A stretch of DNA of 12,455 nt from Verrucomicrobiota bacterium (GTDB taxonomy: Bacteria; Verrucomicrobiota; Kiritimatiellia; B70-G9): positions 1-12,455 of the forward strand of contig QNAJ01000020.1 in NCBI GenBank assembly GCA_003641465.1. Direction: 5' to 3'. Numbering within the stretch: position 1 is the first letter of the stretch; every line of letters begins with the position of its first letter. Positions 1-6,900 of this stretch are shown piece by piece. A program made the position numbers and the translations under genes. The notes below the pieces were generated by a model. That model was given only the letters and a program-made list of their open reading frames with translations. It ran no database searches and had not been told where the DNA came from.

Positions 1-9
1 AACCCGCCC

Positions 10-37
10 CGACCTCCGACCTCTGACCTCCGACCTC
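10..37. repeat. Heptamer tandem array, consensus CGACCTC, four units
   Basis: Four consecutive 7-bp units read CGACCTC, CGACCTC, TGACCTC, CGACCTC and run into TGTGCTTCG. A related array (CGACCAC, CGACCGC, CGACTTC, CGCGCTC, then TGTCC) lies at 1067-1094, so the two sit near either end of the gene-free region in the same orientation. The function is unknown. Confidence 0.8.
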
Positions 38-167
38 TGTGCTTCGCGCACCTTGCGCCCTCTGCCAGAGAGTTTCCCTTTCACCGCGCTTCATCCCCCC
101 GCTCAGCGCCCCGACACCGCCCACCCCTGCCCAATTATCCAAACAATTGACGGTTAACTATTCTCAC

Positions 168-194
168 CACAGAGAACACAGAGAGCACAGAGAG
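168..194. repeat. Nonamer tandem array CACAGAGAR, three units
   Basis: Three 9-bp units are visible: CACAGAGAA, CACAGAGAG, CACAGAGAG. The array follows an AT-rich patch containing CAATTG (144-149) and GTTAACTATT. This CACAGAGA-type low-complexity array is of a kind scattered in many environmental bacterial genomes. It is purine-rich on the + strand and has no recognised role. Confidence 0.8.
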
Positions 195-265
195 AAGTGA
201 ACGCAGAGGAGAGCCGGATTACAGCGGATCCTGCTCAAGCGCGATTACCCTCCCGTCGGCGGAGC

Positions 266-286
266 ATGTCGGCCTGCCGCCGACAT
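266..286. repeat. Perfect 8-bp inverted repeat (hairpin)
   Basis: ATGTCGGC (266-273) is the exact reverse complement of GCCGACAT (279-286), with a 5-base loop CTGCC. It resembles a small REP-like extragenic hairpin. There is no T-tract on either side, so a terminator role is unlikely. Confidence 0.6.
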
Positions 287-341
287 CCGGAACCTTGCCG
301 AGAAAAAGTTCCACGGCCGCTCCGACCGATCTCGGCGCCAC

Positions 342-367
342 CCCGCCCCGATATTTATCGGCGCGGG
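342..367. repeat. Interrupted inverted repeat just upstream of the palindrome array
   Basis: CCCGC (342-346) pairs with GCGGG (363-367). After one C:C mismatch, CCGAT (348-352) pairs with ATCGG (357-361) around a four-base AT-rich loop. The structure ends 23 bp before the first 15-bp palindrome. It is not followed by a T-tract. Confidence 0.5.
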
Positions 368-390
368 TCTAGAAGGCTGGGAGGAGAAAG

Positions 391-604
391 TTCCAAGCAT
401 TGGAAGAAAAAGTTCCAAGGTTTGGAAATTTTGGAAGAAAAAGTTCCAAGGTTTGGAAGTTTCCAGACAAAAAGTTCCAAGGTTTGGAAGTTTTGGAAGC
501 AAAAGTTCCAAGGCTTGGAGATTTCCGTGCAAAAGGTTCCAAGCATTGGAAGAAAAAGTTCCAAGCTTTGGAAGTCTTGCAGGGAAAAGTTCCAAGCTTT
601 GAAA
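391..604. repeat. Phased array of eight 15-bp palindromes TTCCAAGNNTTGGAA
   Basis: Eight copies of a dyad-symmetric 15-mer start at 391, 413, 444, 475, 506, 537, 559 and 590. Six are perfect in both arms (TTCCAA, three-base centre, TTGGAA); the copy at 506 ends GGAG and the one at 590 has a decayed right arm. Centre-to-centre steps are 22, 31, 31, 31, 31, 22 and 31 bp, close to two and three turns of B-DNA. Each copy after the first is preceded by an A-rich stretch (AAAAG or AAAAGG), and the intervening DNA is only 7 or 16 bp and itself repetitive. A 31-bp period is not a multiple of three, so the array is not protein-coding. Candidate roles are a multi-site protein-binding array, a DNA-architecture element or a family of RNA hairpins. 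I saw no other full copy in this window. Confidence 0.9.
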
Positions 605-734
605 GTTCAATCTCAACAGCTTTCAGAGTTTGTCCCGCGCTCAGCGTCACCTGTTCCCGCCGCCGCCTCTATCCGGCGCTCCCGGCGCAGTCGGCACAAC
701 GGGGAATCCCCGCCGCGGCGTCGCAAAGCCGGTT

Positions 735-756
735 GGTTAATGGTCCAATAGTTAAT
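735..756. repeat. Degenerate heptamer array, GGTTAAT-like
   Basis: GGTTAAT (735-741), GGTCCAAT (742-749) and AGTTAAT (750-756) form three imperfect units of seven or eight bases. It is AT-rich against GC-rich surroundings and resembles the GGTTAACTATT patch at 152-162. The role is unknown. Confidence 0.45.
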
Positions 757-789
757 AGGCGATCGTTGAGGAGTCACCGGAGGGTGCAG

Positions 790-808
790 CCGCGGTCCGA
801 CACCGCGG
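790..808. repeat. Perfect 7-bp inverted repeat (hairpin)
   Basis: CCGCGGT (790-796) and ACCGCGG (802-808) are exact reverse complements with a five-base loop CCGAC. It is a stable GC-only-type stem located 23 bp from the terminator-like element at 831-864. No T-tract follows it. Confidence 0.55.
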
Positions 809-830
809 GCGCGGCCTACAGCAGAATCAA

Positions 831-864
831 AGAAAAAAATCTCCCGTAAAGAACACTATGGGAG
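831..864 (-). terminator. Putative intrinsic terminator, leftward
   Basis: Read on the minus strand, CTCCCATA (864-857) pairs with TACGGGAG (848-841) with a single A:C mismatch and an eight-base loop, followed after one A by seven consecutive T (839-833) and TCTTT. This is the layout of a Rho-independent terminator for leftward transcription. The nearest leftward gene is amrS, whose stop is about 325 bp away, so it would imply a long 3' UTR or an untranslated leftward transcript. On the + strand the stem has no T-tract. Confidence 0.5.
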
Positions 865-885
865 AATGAAGAATCTTCTTTCCCC

Positions 886-920
886 CAATCAACCATGAAC
901 AATCAACCAGGAACCAACCC
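886..920. repeat. Heptamer array CAATCAA/CCATGAA, five units
   Basis: Five 7-bp units are CAATCAA, CCATGAA, CAATCAA, CCAGGAA and CCAACCC, giving a 14-bp super-period for the first four. It has the same unit length as the arrays at 10-37 and 1067-1094 but a different sequence. Confidence 0.65.
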
Positions 921-954
921 CGGCGAGAAGAAAACAAGAATCTCTCGCCAGGAT

Positions 955-972
955 CGCAAAGAGTACAAAGGA
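955..972. repeat. Two 9-bp units, CGCAAAGAG/TACAAAGGA
   Basis: CGCAAAGAG (955-963) is followed directly by TACAAAGGA (964-972). It has the same unit length and purine bias as the CACAGAGAR array at 168-194. The AAGGAGG it creates mimics a ribosome binding site. Confidence 0.4.
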
Positions 973-1066
973 GGAAGATGGTTCCTGCCTATCGGCTGGT
1001 GTCTAACGGATGCAAACAAAACCGCTCCTTTCCCTGTTAATCCGCAACCAACACCCCGTATATCCT

Positions 1067-1094
1067 CGACCACCGACCGCCGACTTCCGCGCTC
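1067..1094. repeat. Heptamer tandem array CGACCNC, four units
   Basis: The units are CGACCAC, CGACCGC, CGACTTC, CGCGCTC. It is related in unit and orientation to the array at 10-37 but more diverged. It lies about 100 bp beyond the amrS stop codon. Confidence 0.65.
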
Positions 1095-1188
1095 TGTCCT
1101 TCGGTTAAAGCAGCCGTTGCAAGACGGCAGGGGGCAGTGAGGGGGAAGGAAAGAGAATGCCGCGCCGCCAACCCGGAAAACAACCGGA

Positions 1189-2220
1189 TCAATCAAATAC
1201 CCCGGCACAGACTGCCCCGCAATATTCGCAGCGACCATCCGGCCCGACATGGCGGGCCAGCATACTGAATCCGCTGCGGATGATAAGCTCCCGGCCGCAT
1301 GAAGGACAATAGGTAGTACTTCCCTCGGGGTCCCGGATGTTGCCGGTGTACACGTAGCGCAGTCCGATCTCCCGCGCGAGCCGGCGCGCATAATGCAGGG
1401 TCTGAGGCGGTGTCGGAGGATGGTCCGTCATCTGATAGGCCGGATAGAATGCCGTGAAGTGAAGCGGTGTGTCCGCCCCCAACTCCCGGTATACCCATTC
1501 CGCCAACGCGCGGATTTCATCTTCGGAGTCATTCTCGCCGGGGATTATCAGATTAGTCACTTCCAGCCAGGTGCTGGTTTCTTTTTTGACGTAGCGCAAC
1601 GTGTCCATGACGACCGCCACATCGCCGCCGCACAGTCGCCGGTAGAAATCGGGATTTATTGATTTGAAGTCTATGTTGGCCGCATCCATATGCCGGAAGA
1701 ATTCCCGACGCGGCTCGTCACAGATGAATCCGGCCGTCACGGCAACGGTCCGGATTCCCCGCCGATGGCACTCTATGGCGGTGTCAACGGCGTATTCGAA
1801 AAAAACCACCGGATCGTTGTAGGTAAACGAGACCGAACGGCAGTTCTCACGCACCGCGGCTTGTGCGATCTCCACCGGCAGGGCCCTGACGTAGCAGGTC
1901 TCTGTCTCACGTGATTTCGAAAGGGTCCAGTTCTGGCAATAGCGGCAGCGCAGGTTGCATCCGGCGGTGCCGAACGAAAGGCTTCCACTGCCCGGCAGAA
2001 AATGGTAGAGGGGCTTTTTTTCAATGGGGTCGATCGCCAGTCCGCTGTTCCGGCCGTAGGTGGTGGTCACCAGTCTTCCATTCTGCACCATGCGAACGAA
2101 ACAGGCGCCCCGCTGTCCTTCACGCAGGCGGCAATGGTGGGGGCAGAGATCACACTGCAGCACCCCCTCTTCAACCTGGTGCCAGTACCGGGCTTCTTTG
2201 TACGGCCCCGCTTCCGTCAT
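1189..2220 (-). CDS. amrS: AmmeMemoRadiSam system radical SAM enzyme
   Basis: This encodes a 343-residue radical SAM enzyme related to pyruvate-formate-lyase-activating proteins. It would use a [4Fe-4S] cluster to cleave S-adenosylmethionine; its substrate is not established. The SAM-cluster motif CNLRCRYC is at residues 88-95. Before it lies a Cys-rich N-terminus (C23, C26, C30, C40) and the family motif DPIEKKPLYHF (64-74). A C-terminal zinc-ribbon pair, CPSC (305-308) and CEYC (331-334), closes the protein. I chose the ATG at 2220 because the conserved N-terminus begins right after it and AGGAG lies ten bases upstream (2235-2231); the frame stays open to 2709 only over amrB on the other strand. 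It is divergent from amrB-amrA, its usual partners. The N-terminal and C-terminal cysteines may bind further metals; that is inference. Confidence 0.95.
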   Translation of the reverse strand: MTEAGPYKEARYWHQVEEGVLQCDLCPHHCRLREGQRGACFVRMVQNGRLVTTTYGRNSGLAIDPIEKKPLYHFLPGSGSLSFGTAGCNLRCRYCQNWTLSKSRETETCYVRALPVEIAQAAVRENCRSVSFTYNDPVVFFEYAVDTAIECHRRGIRTVAVTAGFICDEPRREFFRHMDAANIDFKSINPDFYRRLCGGDVAVVMDTLRYVKKETSTWLEVTNLIIPGENDSEDEIRALAEWVYRELGADTPLHFTAFYPAYQMTDHPPTPPQTLHYARRLAREIGLRYVYTGNIRDPEGSTTYCPSCGRELIIRSGFSMLARHVGPDGRCEYCGAVCAGVFD

Positions 2221-2244
2221 AGAGGTGAAACTCCTGAGAAATGA

Positions 2245-2273
2245 ATTGTAACCCGACACCTTCCCGGCGTCCA
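2245..2273 (-). promoter_or_regulatory. Sigma-70-type promoter for amrS
   Basis: Minus-strand TGGACG (2273-2268, four of six to TTGACA) and TACAAT (2250-2245, five of six to TATAAT) are separated by exactly 17 bp. Transcription would start near 2238, leaving a leader of about 18 bases that contains the AGGAG ribosome site of amrS. Confidence 0.55.
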
Positions 2274-2313
2274 GCCGGTGGGACAATCCTTTCCCCAATA
2301 GCGGCACTGAATC

Positions 2314-2342
2314 TTGAAGCCGCGAAAGGCAGATGCTACTAT
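2314..2342 (+). promoter_or_regulatory. Possible promoter for amrB-amrA
   Basis: TTGAAG (2314-2319) and TACTAT (2337-2342), each four of six to consensus, are 17 bp apart. The predicted start of transcription falls at or within a base or two of the GTG at 2349, the preferred amrB start. The boxes are weak individually; the exact spacing and the position in a divergent gap are the support. Confidence 0.35.
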
Positions 2343-2348
2343 CCCGGC

Positions 2349-3161
2349 GTGAGCGATCGGCGCACAGTACGGCCGCCTGCAGTCGCAGGAACTTTTTATC
2401 CGGCCGATGCAGCGGAACTGGAGCGGATGGTGCGCGGGTTCCTGGAACAGGCGGCGTCGCCAAAAGCGCCGTACCGTGACCCGCGTGCGGCGATAGCGCC
2501 ACATGCCGGCTACATCTACTCCGGGCCCATTGCGGGCTCCGCGTTTGCGCCTTTCGCTGCCTGTGCCCGGAATATTGATACCGTAATCCTCCTGGGAGCG
2601 TCGCATCACGTACCTTATCGCGGGATTGCCGCCAGCTCCGCCGGTTACTTCGACACACCTCTGGGGAGCGTGCCTCTCGATCAGGAACTGGTTGAACGGG
2701 CCTGCACACATCCCAGCGTCGACTATCTGGAGGAGGCCCACGCGCCGGAGCACAGTCTGGAGGTGGAGCTGCCGTTTCTTCAGGTACTCCTGGGCGACTT
2801 CCGTATCGTTCCCCTGCTGTGCGGTTCCGTCTCCTTTGCTGCGACCGCAGAGGTTTTGCGTCTGCTGTGGGATCGGGTTGCAGACCACGGAATCATTGTG
2901 GTCAGCTCTGATCTCAGTCACTACCTGACTTACGATGCCGCCCAGCGCCTGGACAGGGCCACGGCCCAGGCGATAGAGCGGCTTGATCCGGACGGAATTG
3001 GAGAGGAGCAGGCCTGCGGGCGGATTCCCATCGGCGGACTGCTGTTGCTGGCGCACGAGAAGGAATGGAAAGTCCAGACCGTTGACCTGCGGAATTCCGG
3101 GGACACTTCCGGTCTGCGGACACAGGTTGTAGGCTACGGAGCGTTTCTGTTCCATGAATGA
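2349..3161 (+). CDS. amrB: AmmeMemoRadiSam system protein B (Memo family)
   Basis: This is a 270-residue Memo-family protein, structurally related to class III extradiol-type dioxygenases and close to human MEMO1. Bacterial members accompany an AMMECR1 protein and a radical SAM enzyme, but their reaction is not settled. Visible motifs are RPPAVAGTFYP (8-18), PHAGYIYSG with H52, GASHH with H86/H87, EHSLEVELPF (134-143), SSDLSHY (186-192) and CGRIPIG with C223. H52, one of the 86/87 histidines and C223 probably correspond to the His-His-Cys metal site of MEMO1. I prefer the GTG at 2349 because family homology begins immediately (VSDRRTVRPPA). No ribosome site precedes it, and a weak promoter is placed for a leaderless message. 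The in-frame ATG at 2241 would add 36 residues without family character and cover both promoters. The end overlaps amrA by 8 bp. Confidence 0.93.
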   Translation: MSDRRTVRPPAVAGTFYPADAAELERMVRGFLEQAASPKAPYRDPRAAIAPHAGYIYSGPIAGSAFAPFAACARNIDTVILLGASHHVPYRGIAASSAGYFDTPLGSVPLDQELVERACTHPSVDYLEEAHAPEHSLEVELPFLQVLLGDFRIVPLLCGSVSFAATAEVLRLLWDRVADHGIIVVSSDLSHYLTYDAAQRLDRATAQAIERLDPDGIGEEQACGRIPIGGLLLLAHEKEWKVQTVDLRNSGDTSGLRTQVVGYGAFLFHE

Positions 3162-3756
3162 TCGCGGCGAAGCCGACACCTCATCCCTGTCCGATGCGGA
3201 GCAGTCCCGGCTCCTGGATATTGCCCGATCTTCACTAAAGAGCGGACTCTCCGCCGGGAGGCCGACCGAGGTTGATCTGGAAACCCTGCCTCCGCGCTTG
3301 CGTGAACCGCGTGCTACGTTCGTGACGCTGGAAAAAAACCACGACCTCCGGGGTTGTATCGGCTCTCTCCAGCCATCCCGTCCTTTGGCTGCGGACGTCG
3401 CCCACAATGCCTTCGCCGCCGCCTTTCGTGATCCGCGATTTCCTCCCCTGCGGGAAGACGAGTTGCCGGCACTGGAGATTCACATCTCGATCCTGAGCCC
3501 GCTCGAGCCCCTGGAGTTCAAGAGCGAAGAGGATCTCCTGCGGCAACTGCGACCGCAGGTTGACGGCGTGCTGCTGGCGGATGGTTTCTACCAGGGCACC
3601 TTTCTTCCTTCGGTGTGGGAATCGCTGCCCGATCCGCACAGTTTCCTTACGCACCTCAAACTCAAAGCCGGGTTGCCGGCGGACTATTGGTCGGACACAA
3701 TCCGGGCCTGGCGTTACACCGTGGAGGGGATCCGCGGCCCCGCCATAGCAAAATAG
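3154..3756 (+). CDS. amrA: AmmeMemoRadiSam system protein A (AMMECR1 domain)
   Basis: This is a 200-residue protein made almost wholly of an AMMECR1 domain. The hallmark LRGCIGS sits at residues 65-71, preceded by ATFVTL (54-59) and followed by the conserved DPRFPPL and EIHISILSPLEPL stretches. Cys68 within the LRGC motif is the likely functional residue, though no activity is established for the family. The ATG at 3154 overlaps the end of amrB by 8 bp (amrB stops at 3161), which argues for translational coupling. The N-terminal dozen residues are acidic and polar, and there is no signal peptide or membrane segment, so the protein is cytoplasmic. With amrB and the divergent amrS it completes the three-part module. 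The 203 bp after it, up to the convergent beta-helix gene, hold a 7-bp inverted repeat (3805-3811 with 3834-3840) but no T-tract terminator. Confidence 0.94.
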   Translation: MNDRGEADTSSLSDAEQSRLLDIARSSLKSGLSAGRPTEVDLETLPPRLREPRATFVTLEKNHDLRGCIGSLQPSRPLAADVAHNAFAAAFRDPRFPPLREDELPALEIHISILSPLEPLEFKSEEDLLRQLRPQVDGVLLADGFYQGTFLPSVWESLPDPHSFLTHLKLKAGLPADYWSDTIRAWRYTVEGIRGPAIAK

Positions 3757-3959
3757 CCGTGTACGGATTTCTCAGTCCGGACCCCTGCACGGGCCGCGCA
3801 GCTGACATCCTTGGGAATCCCTTTCACGCCAGCAGGATGTCGCCATCGTTTGCTCGGGATGTTGAAGGTCTCCCTTTTCCGCAGGCAGACGGCAAACTAT
3901 GCTGGAAGCAGGCCTCACGGAACATCATGGCATCGTCCGCGCCGGTCGCTGAGCGCGGG

Positions 3960-6900
3960 TCACCGGGACTTCCGGACCAGAATACGGTAAAACGCCGAGC
4001 GGAGCGTGCTGGGCGGATGATCGGTGATACTGGTCGTCGCCCCCTGGGCCGCGACCGCATCGCGGATAACCTCGAAGTCCCCGGCCACCAGGTTCGTTCC
4101 CCGCAGGATCCTGTAAACCCGACCGGGCTTGCTCGGCCATGTGAGAATCACCGCCCGTCCCTCTCCATCACTGTGGACGCTCCGGGGAGTCCCTTGCAGC
4201 GCAAAGACCGACCGGGAATTGGTCGGGTCTGTACCCGCGATGTGGAATTCGTTGAAATCCGAAATGCCGTCACCGTCAACGTCGGAGTATTTGCCCCAGT
4301 AAGGCGATTCGTACGCCCCTATGTCTACCCGGCCGCACTGTATCCGTGGATTCCCGTCCAGATCGGCCTCCTGCACCATCCATTCCTGGTTTTCTCCCCG
4401 ATTGATACAGGGCGAATCCGGCCGCAGGTGAAAGTCCCCCGCTGCGTAATCCACAAAAAGTGGATCGGCGCTGATATTACCCGGTCCCGGATCGTATCCG
4501 AGAACGCAGCAGTTCGATAGGATCAGGTAGCCCTCGGAGGTAAATGGAGAGTTGGACACAATCACGGAGTTGTAAATCCGCAGGAGATACCCTATCGGCG
4601 TATCCGGAGGGGAAATGTTTCCCACAATGGTGCAATTCTCGAATGTGCTATAGGCGCCAAGCAAATATCGGTCAGCGCGATTGTGCACGATCAGGCTGTT
4701 CGTGGTATCCGCCGAGATGAACAAACCGTAGTCCCCGGCATCATGGCCCTTGATAACACAGCGGTTCAGAAAACTCTTAATTCCGACAGCACCCCCGCCA
4801 GCACGATTGCCGCGGAAAATGCAGTTTATGGCGCGGGTCCCCTGCTCCCACCACCATCCGCTACGACAGTTGCTGAAGTTACCGATAAGGCGCGTCCCCA
4901 TGGCCCCGCCAACACATTCGGCCCTATTGCTAACGAACAGGCATCCGTACGCTTTACCGCCGGCTATCGCACCGCCGATCCGGGCGGAGTTACGAAGAAA
5001 ATTGCATGACTCTGCAACTCCGCCCGCCAGCGCCCCGCCCCTTATTGCCCAATTTTCTACGAAAGTACAATTGCTCACGTAGCTCTCGAAGCATGCACCT
5101 CCCGCATCACCCTCGTTGTACAGGCAGGCGGCTTCGTTGCGCCAGAAGCGGCAATTGCTGAACCGTCCGCTCCGCGCCGCACCACCGCGCGAGTACGCCC
5201 GGTTAAGCAGGAACATGCAGTCAACCACCTCGACATTCGTGCCATGGCACCAGATCCCCCCTCCACTCCACGGCGAAGGGTCCACCACCCTGCATCCGGC
5301 GGAACAGGGGCCGTAAGCTGGCCTGCAATAGAAAACCGCCGTGGTGTGGGTATGTCCGCCGTAGATAGTGAATCCGGAAATCCAGCACTGCGTGGCCGCA
5401 TAGATGCCCCGGACTGCATCCGGACCGAACCCGCTGTCAGTGTGAGCCCGCCGGCCGAGAATGATCGTGTGCTTGGGCCCGTTGACGCTCTCCAGGCGAA
5501 TCGGTCTGTCAATATAGACCCGGTTGGTCAGACCTGCCGGCCCGGCCCGACCTCCGCTGTCATAGACTCCGTTACTCACCAGCACGCGCTCGCACCCGGG
5601 CCAGGCAGCGTCAATCGCCGCCTGAATTGTGCGCTTCGGAGAAATCCAGGTTCCGCCGGGATTGGTATCATTGCCCGAAGTAGCGACATATATGTCCGGA
5701 CCGAACACGTAGACCCTGGTAGTCGCCGCAATCGTTCCGTCACAGTTCCAGACGTGCAGTACGGCACTGTATTCGCCGCGATCCTTGTATGCATGGGTCG
5801 CCGTGCTGCGTCCGGTAACGACGGCGCCGTCACCAAAATCCCAGGAACAGTCGAGTGCCGCTCCTTTGATTGCCCCTTCCAGGGTAAACTGGATCCCCGT
5901 CACAGCAGCAAACGGTGTATGCTGCACGGCTACTTCAAGCTCTCCGGTTCGCAATTGGGGATAGAATTCATAAGCCCCTATGTCCACCCTGCCGCCACGA
6001 ATCCGAGGTTGACCCGCCAGATCCTGTCCACCAGTCATCCAGGGCTGGTTGGTACCTGCATCTATACACGGTGAAGAAGCCAGCAGAATCGGATTCCAAA
6101 CGCTGGCGATCCCCGGATCCCCGTCGTTACAGTGCGAGAGTATGGCCGAAGAAAAATTGGAGTCCCAGTGAGCAGCGCGGTTACGCCACGAAATGGTGTT
6201 GACCGCCACTCCCTCGTAGAAACCTGCGTCGTCTTCGGCTTCATTGCCCACCACCGTGCAGCAGATGCTCGTGCTCTTGTAGCAGCCTCCACCCCATCTC
6301 GCGCTGTTCCCCGCCACGAGAGTGTTGTACAAGATACATTCCACTACTCCTCCGCCAACGCTCCCGGCACAGTTACTGATGACCATGCAATTCCACAGTC
6401 GGCAGCGGACCGCCCCACCGCCACGATACCTTGCCCCATTACCAACTATGCGTGTTCTGACCAGCTCGCTGTCCGCAGCGCCGGCCCCGCCGTAATACCT
6501 GTCATCATGATTACCTTCGATTATCGAATCCTCGACATAGCATTTCCATACTCCTCGTGAATCGTCATAGTATCCGGCCCGATTGTACGCTATGCGTGAA
6601 CGGTACACCCGCGAGCTGATACATCCTGTAGAGCTGTTCGAAATAATAACCGATTCATAGACTTCAGTGTCGAACACGCCATCAGAGGAATTTCCTTCAA
6701 CCCAACAGTTGCTCAGCACGGATCCCGCCGCTCCGCCGCCGTGGTCGGCATGGTTCCCCTTGAGAATACAGCCGACCAGCGTGCCGCCGAAGACGCCGCC
6801 ACCGCAGCCGGCGCTGTTACTCAGGAGTATGCAGTTGGAAATAACTGCCCCGGACTCGCACCAAGCGCCTCCCCCCTGTCGGCCCTGTTCAGTCGCGCCT

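Larger units (their letters stand above)
1..1188. other. Long gene-free repeat-rich intergenic region
   Basis: I see no convincing protein gene in this stretch. Open frames exist on both strands but lie across tandem repeats, look alike in several frames because the repeats are read out of phase, and match no family I know. What the region does hold is listed separately: 7-bp arrays (10-37, 735-756, 886-920, 1067-1094), 9-bp arrays (168-194, 955-972), perfect hairpins (266-286, 790-808), an interrupted hairpin (342-367), the palindrome array (391-604) and a leftward terminator-like hairpin (831-864). The last 325 bases are probably the 3' flank of amrS. No tRNA or rRNA was recognised. Confidence 0.75.

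Noticed and set aside
391..604. CRISPR array
   Set aside because: Repeats are only 15 bp and palindromic, spacers are 7 or 16 bp and resemble one another, and no cas gene is present.
197..849. Overlapping open frames on both strands across 197-849
   Set aside because: They are produced by the 31-bp and 22-bp repeats, which shift frame at every unit and give similar K/S/W-rich peptides in several frames; no ribosome site or family match.
978..1040. 20-codon ORF after AAGGAGG
   Set aside because: The ribosome-like site arises from a 9-bp repeat, the spacing to ATG is only three bases, and the peptide matches nothing I know.
895..1140. 81-codon rightward frame
   Set aside because: Starts inside a heptamer array and runs over two more arrays; composition is not gene-like and no start signal is seen.
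2221..2709. 163-residue N-terminal extension of amrS
   Set aside because: It is antisense to amrB, has no family character, and the promoter and AGGAG fit a start at 2220.
2217..3407. 396-codon leftward frame opposite amrB and amrA
   Set aside because: Shadow of real genes with well-recognised motifs on the other strand; its own product has no recognisable domain.
3805..3840. Inverted repeat ACATCCT/AGGATGT between amrA and the beta-helix gene as a bidirectional terminator
   Set aside because: The loop is 22 bases and neither side has a T-tract.
3615..6560. Long rightward frames (for example 3615-4520, 5244-6074, 6132-6560)
   Set aside because: They are antisense to the beta-helix gene, which has a signal peptide, repeating coils and a promoter; the rightward peptides show none of this.
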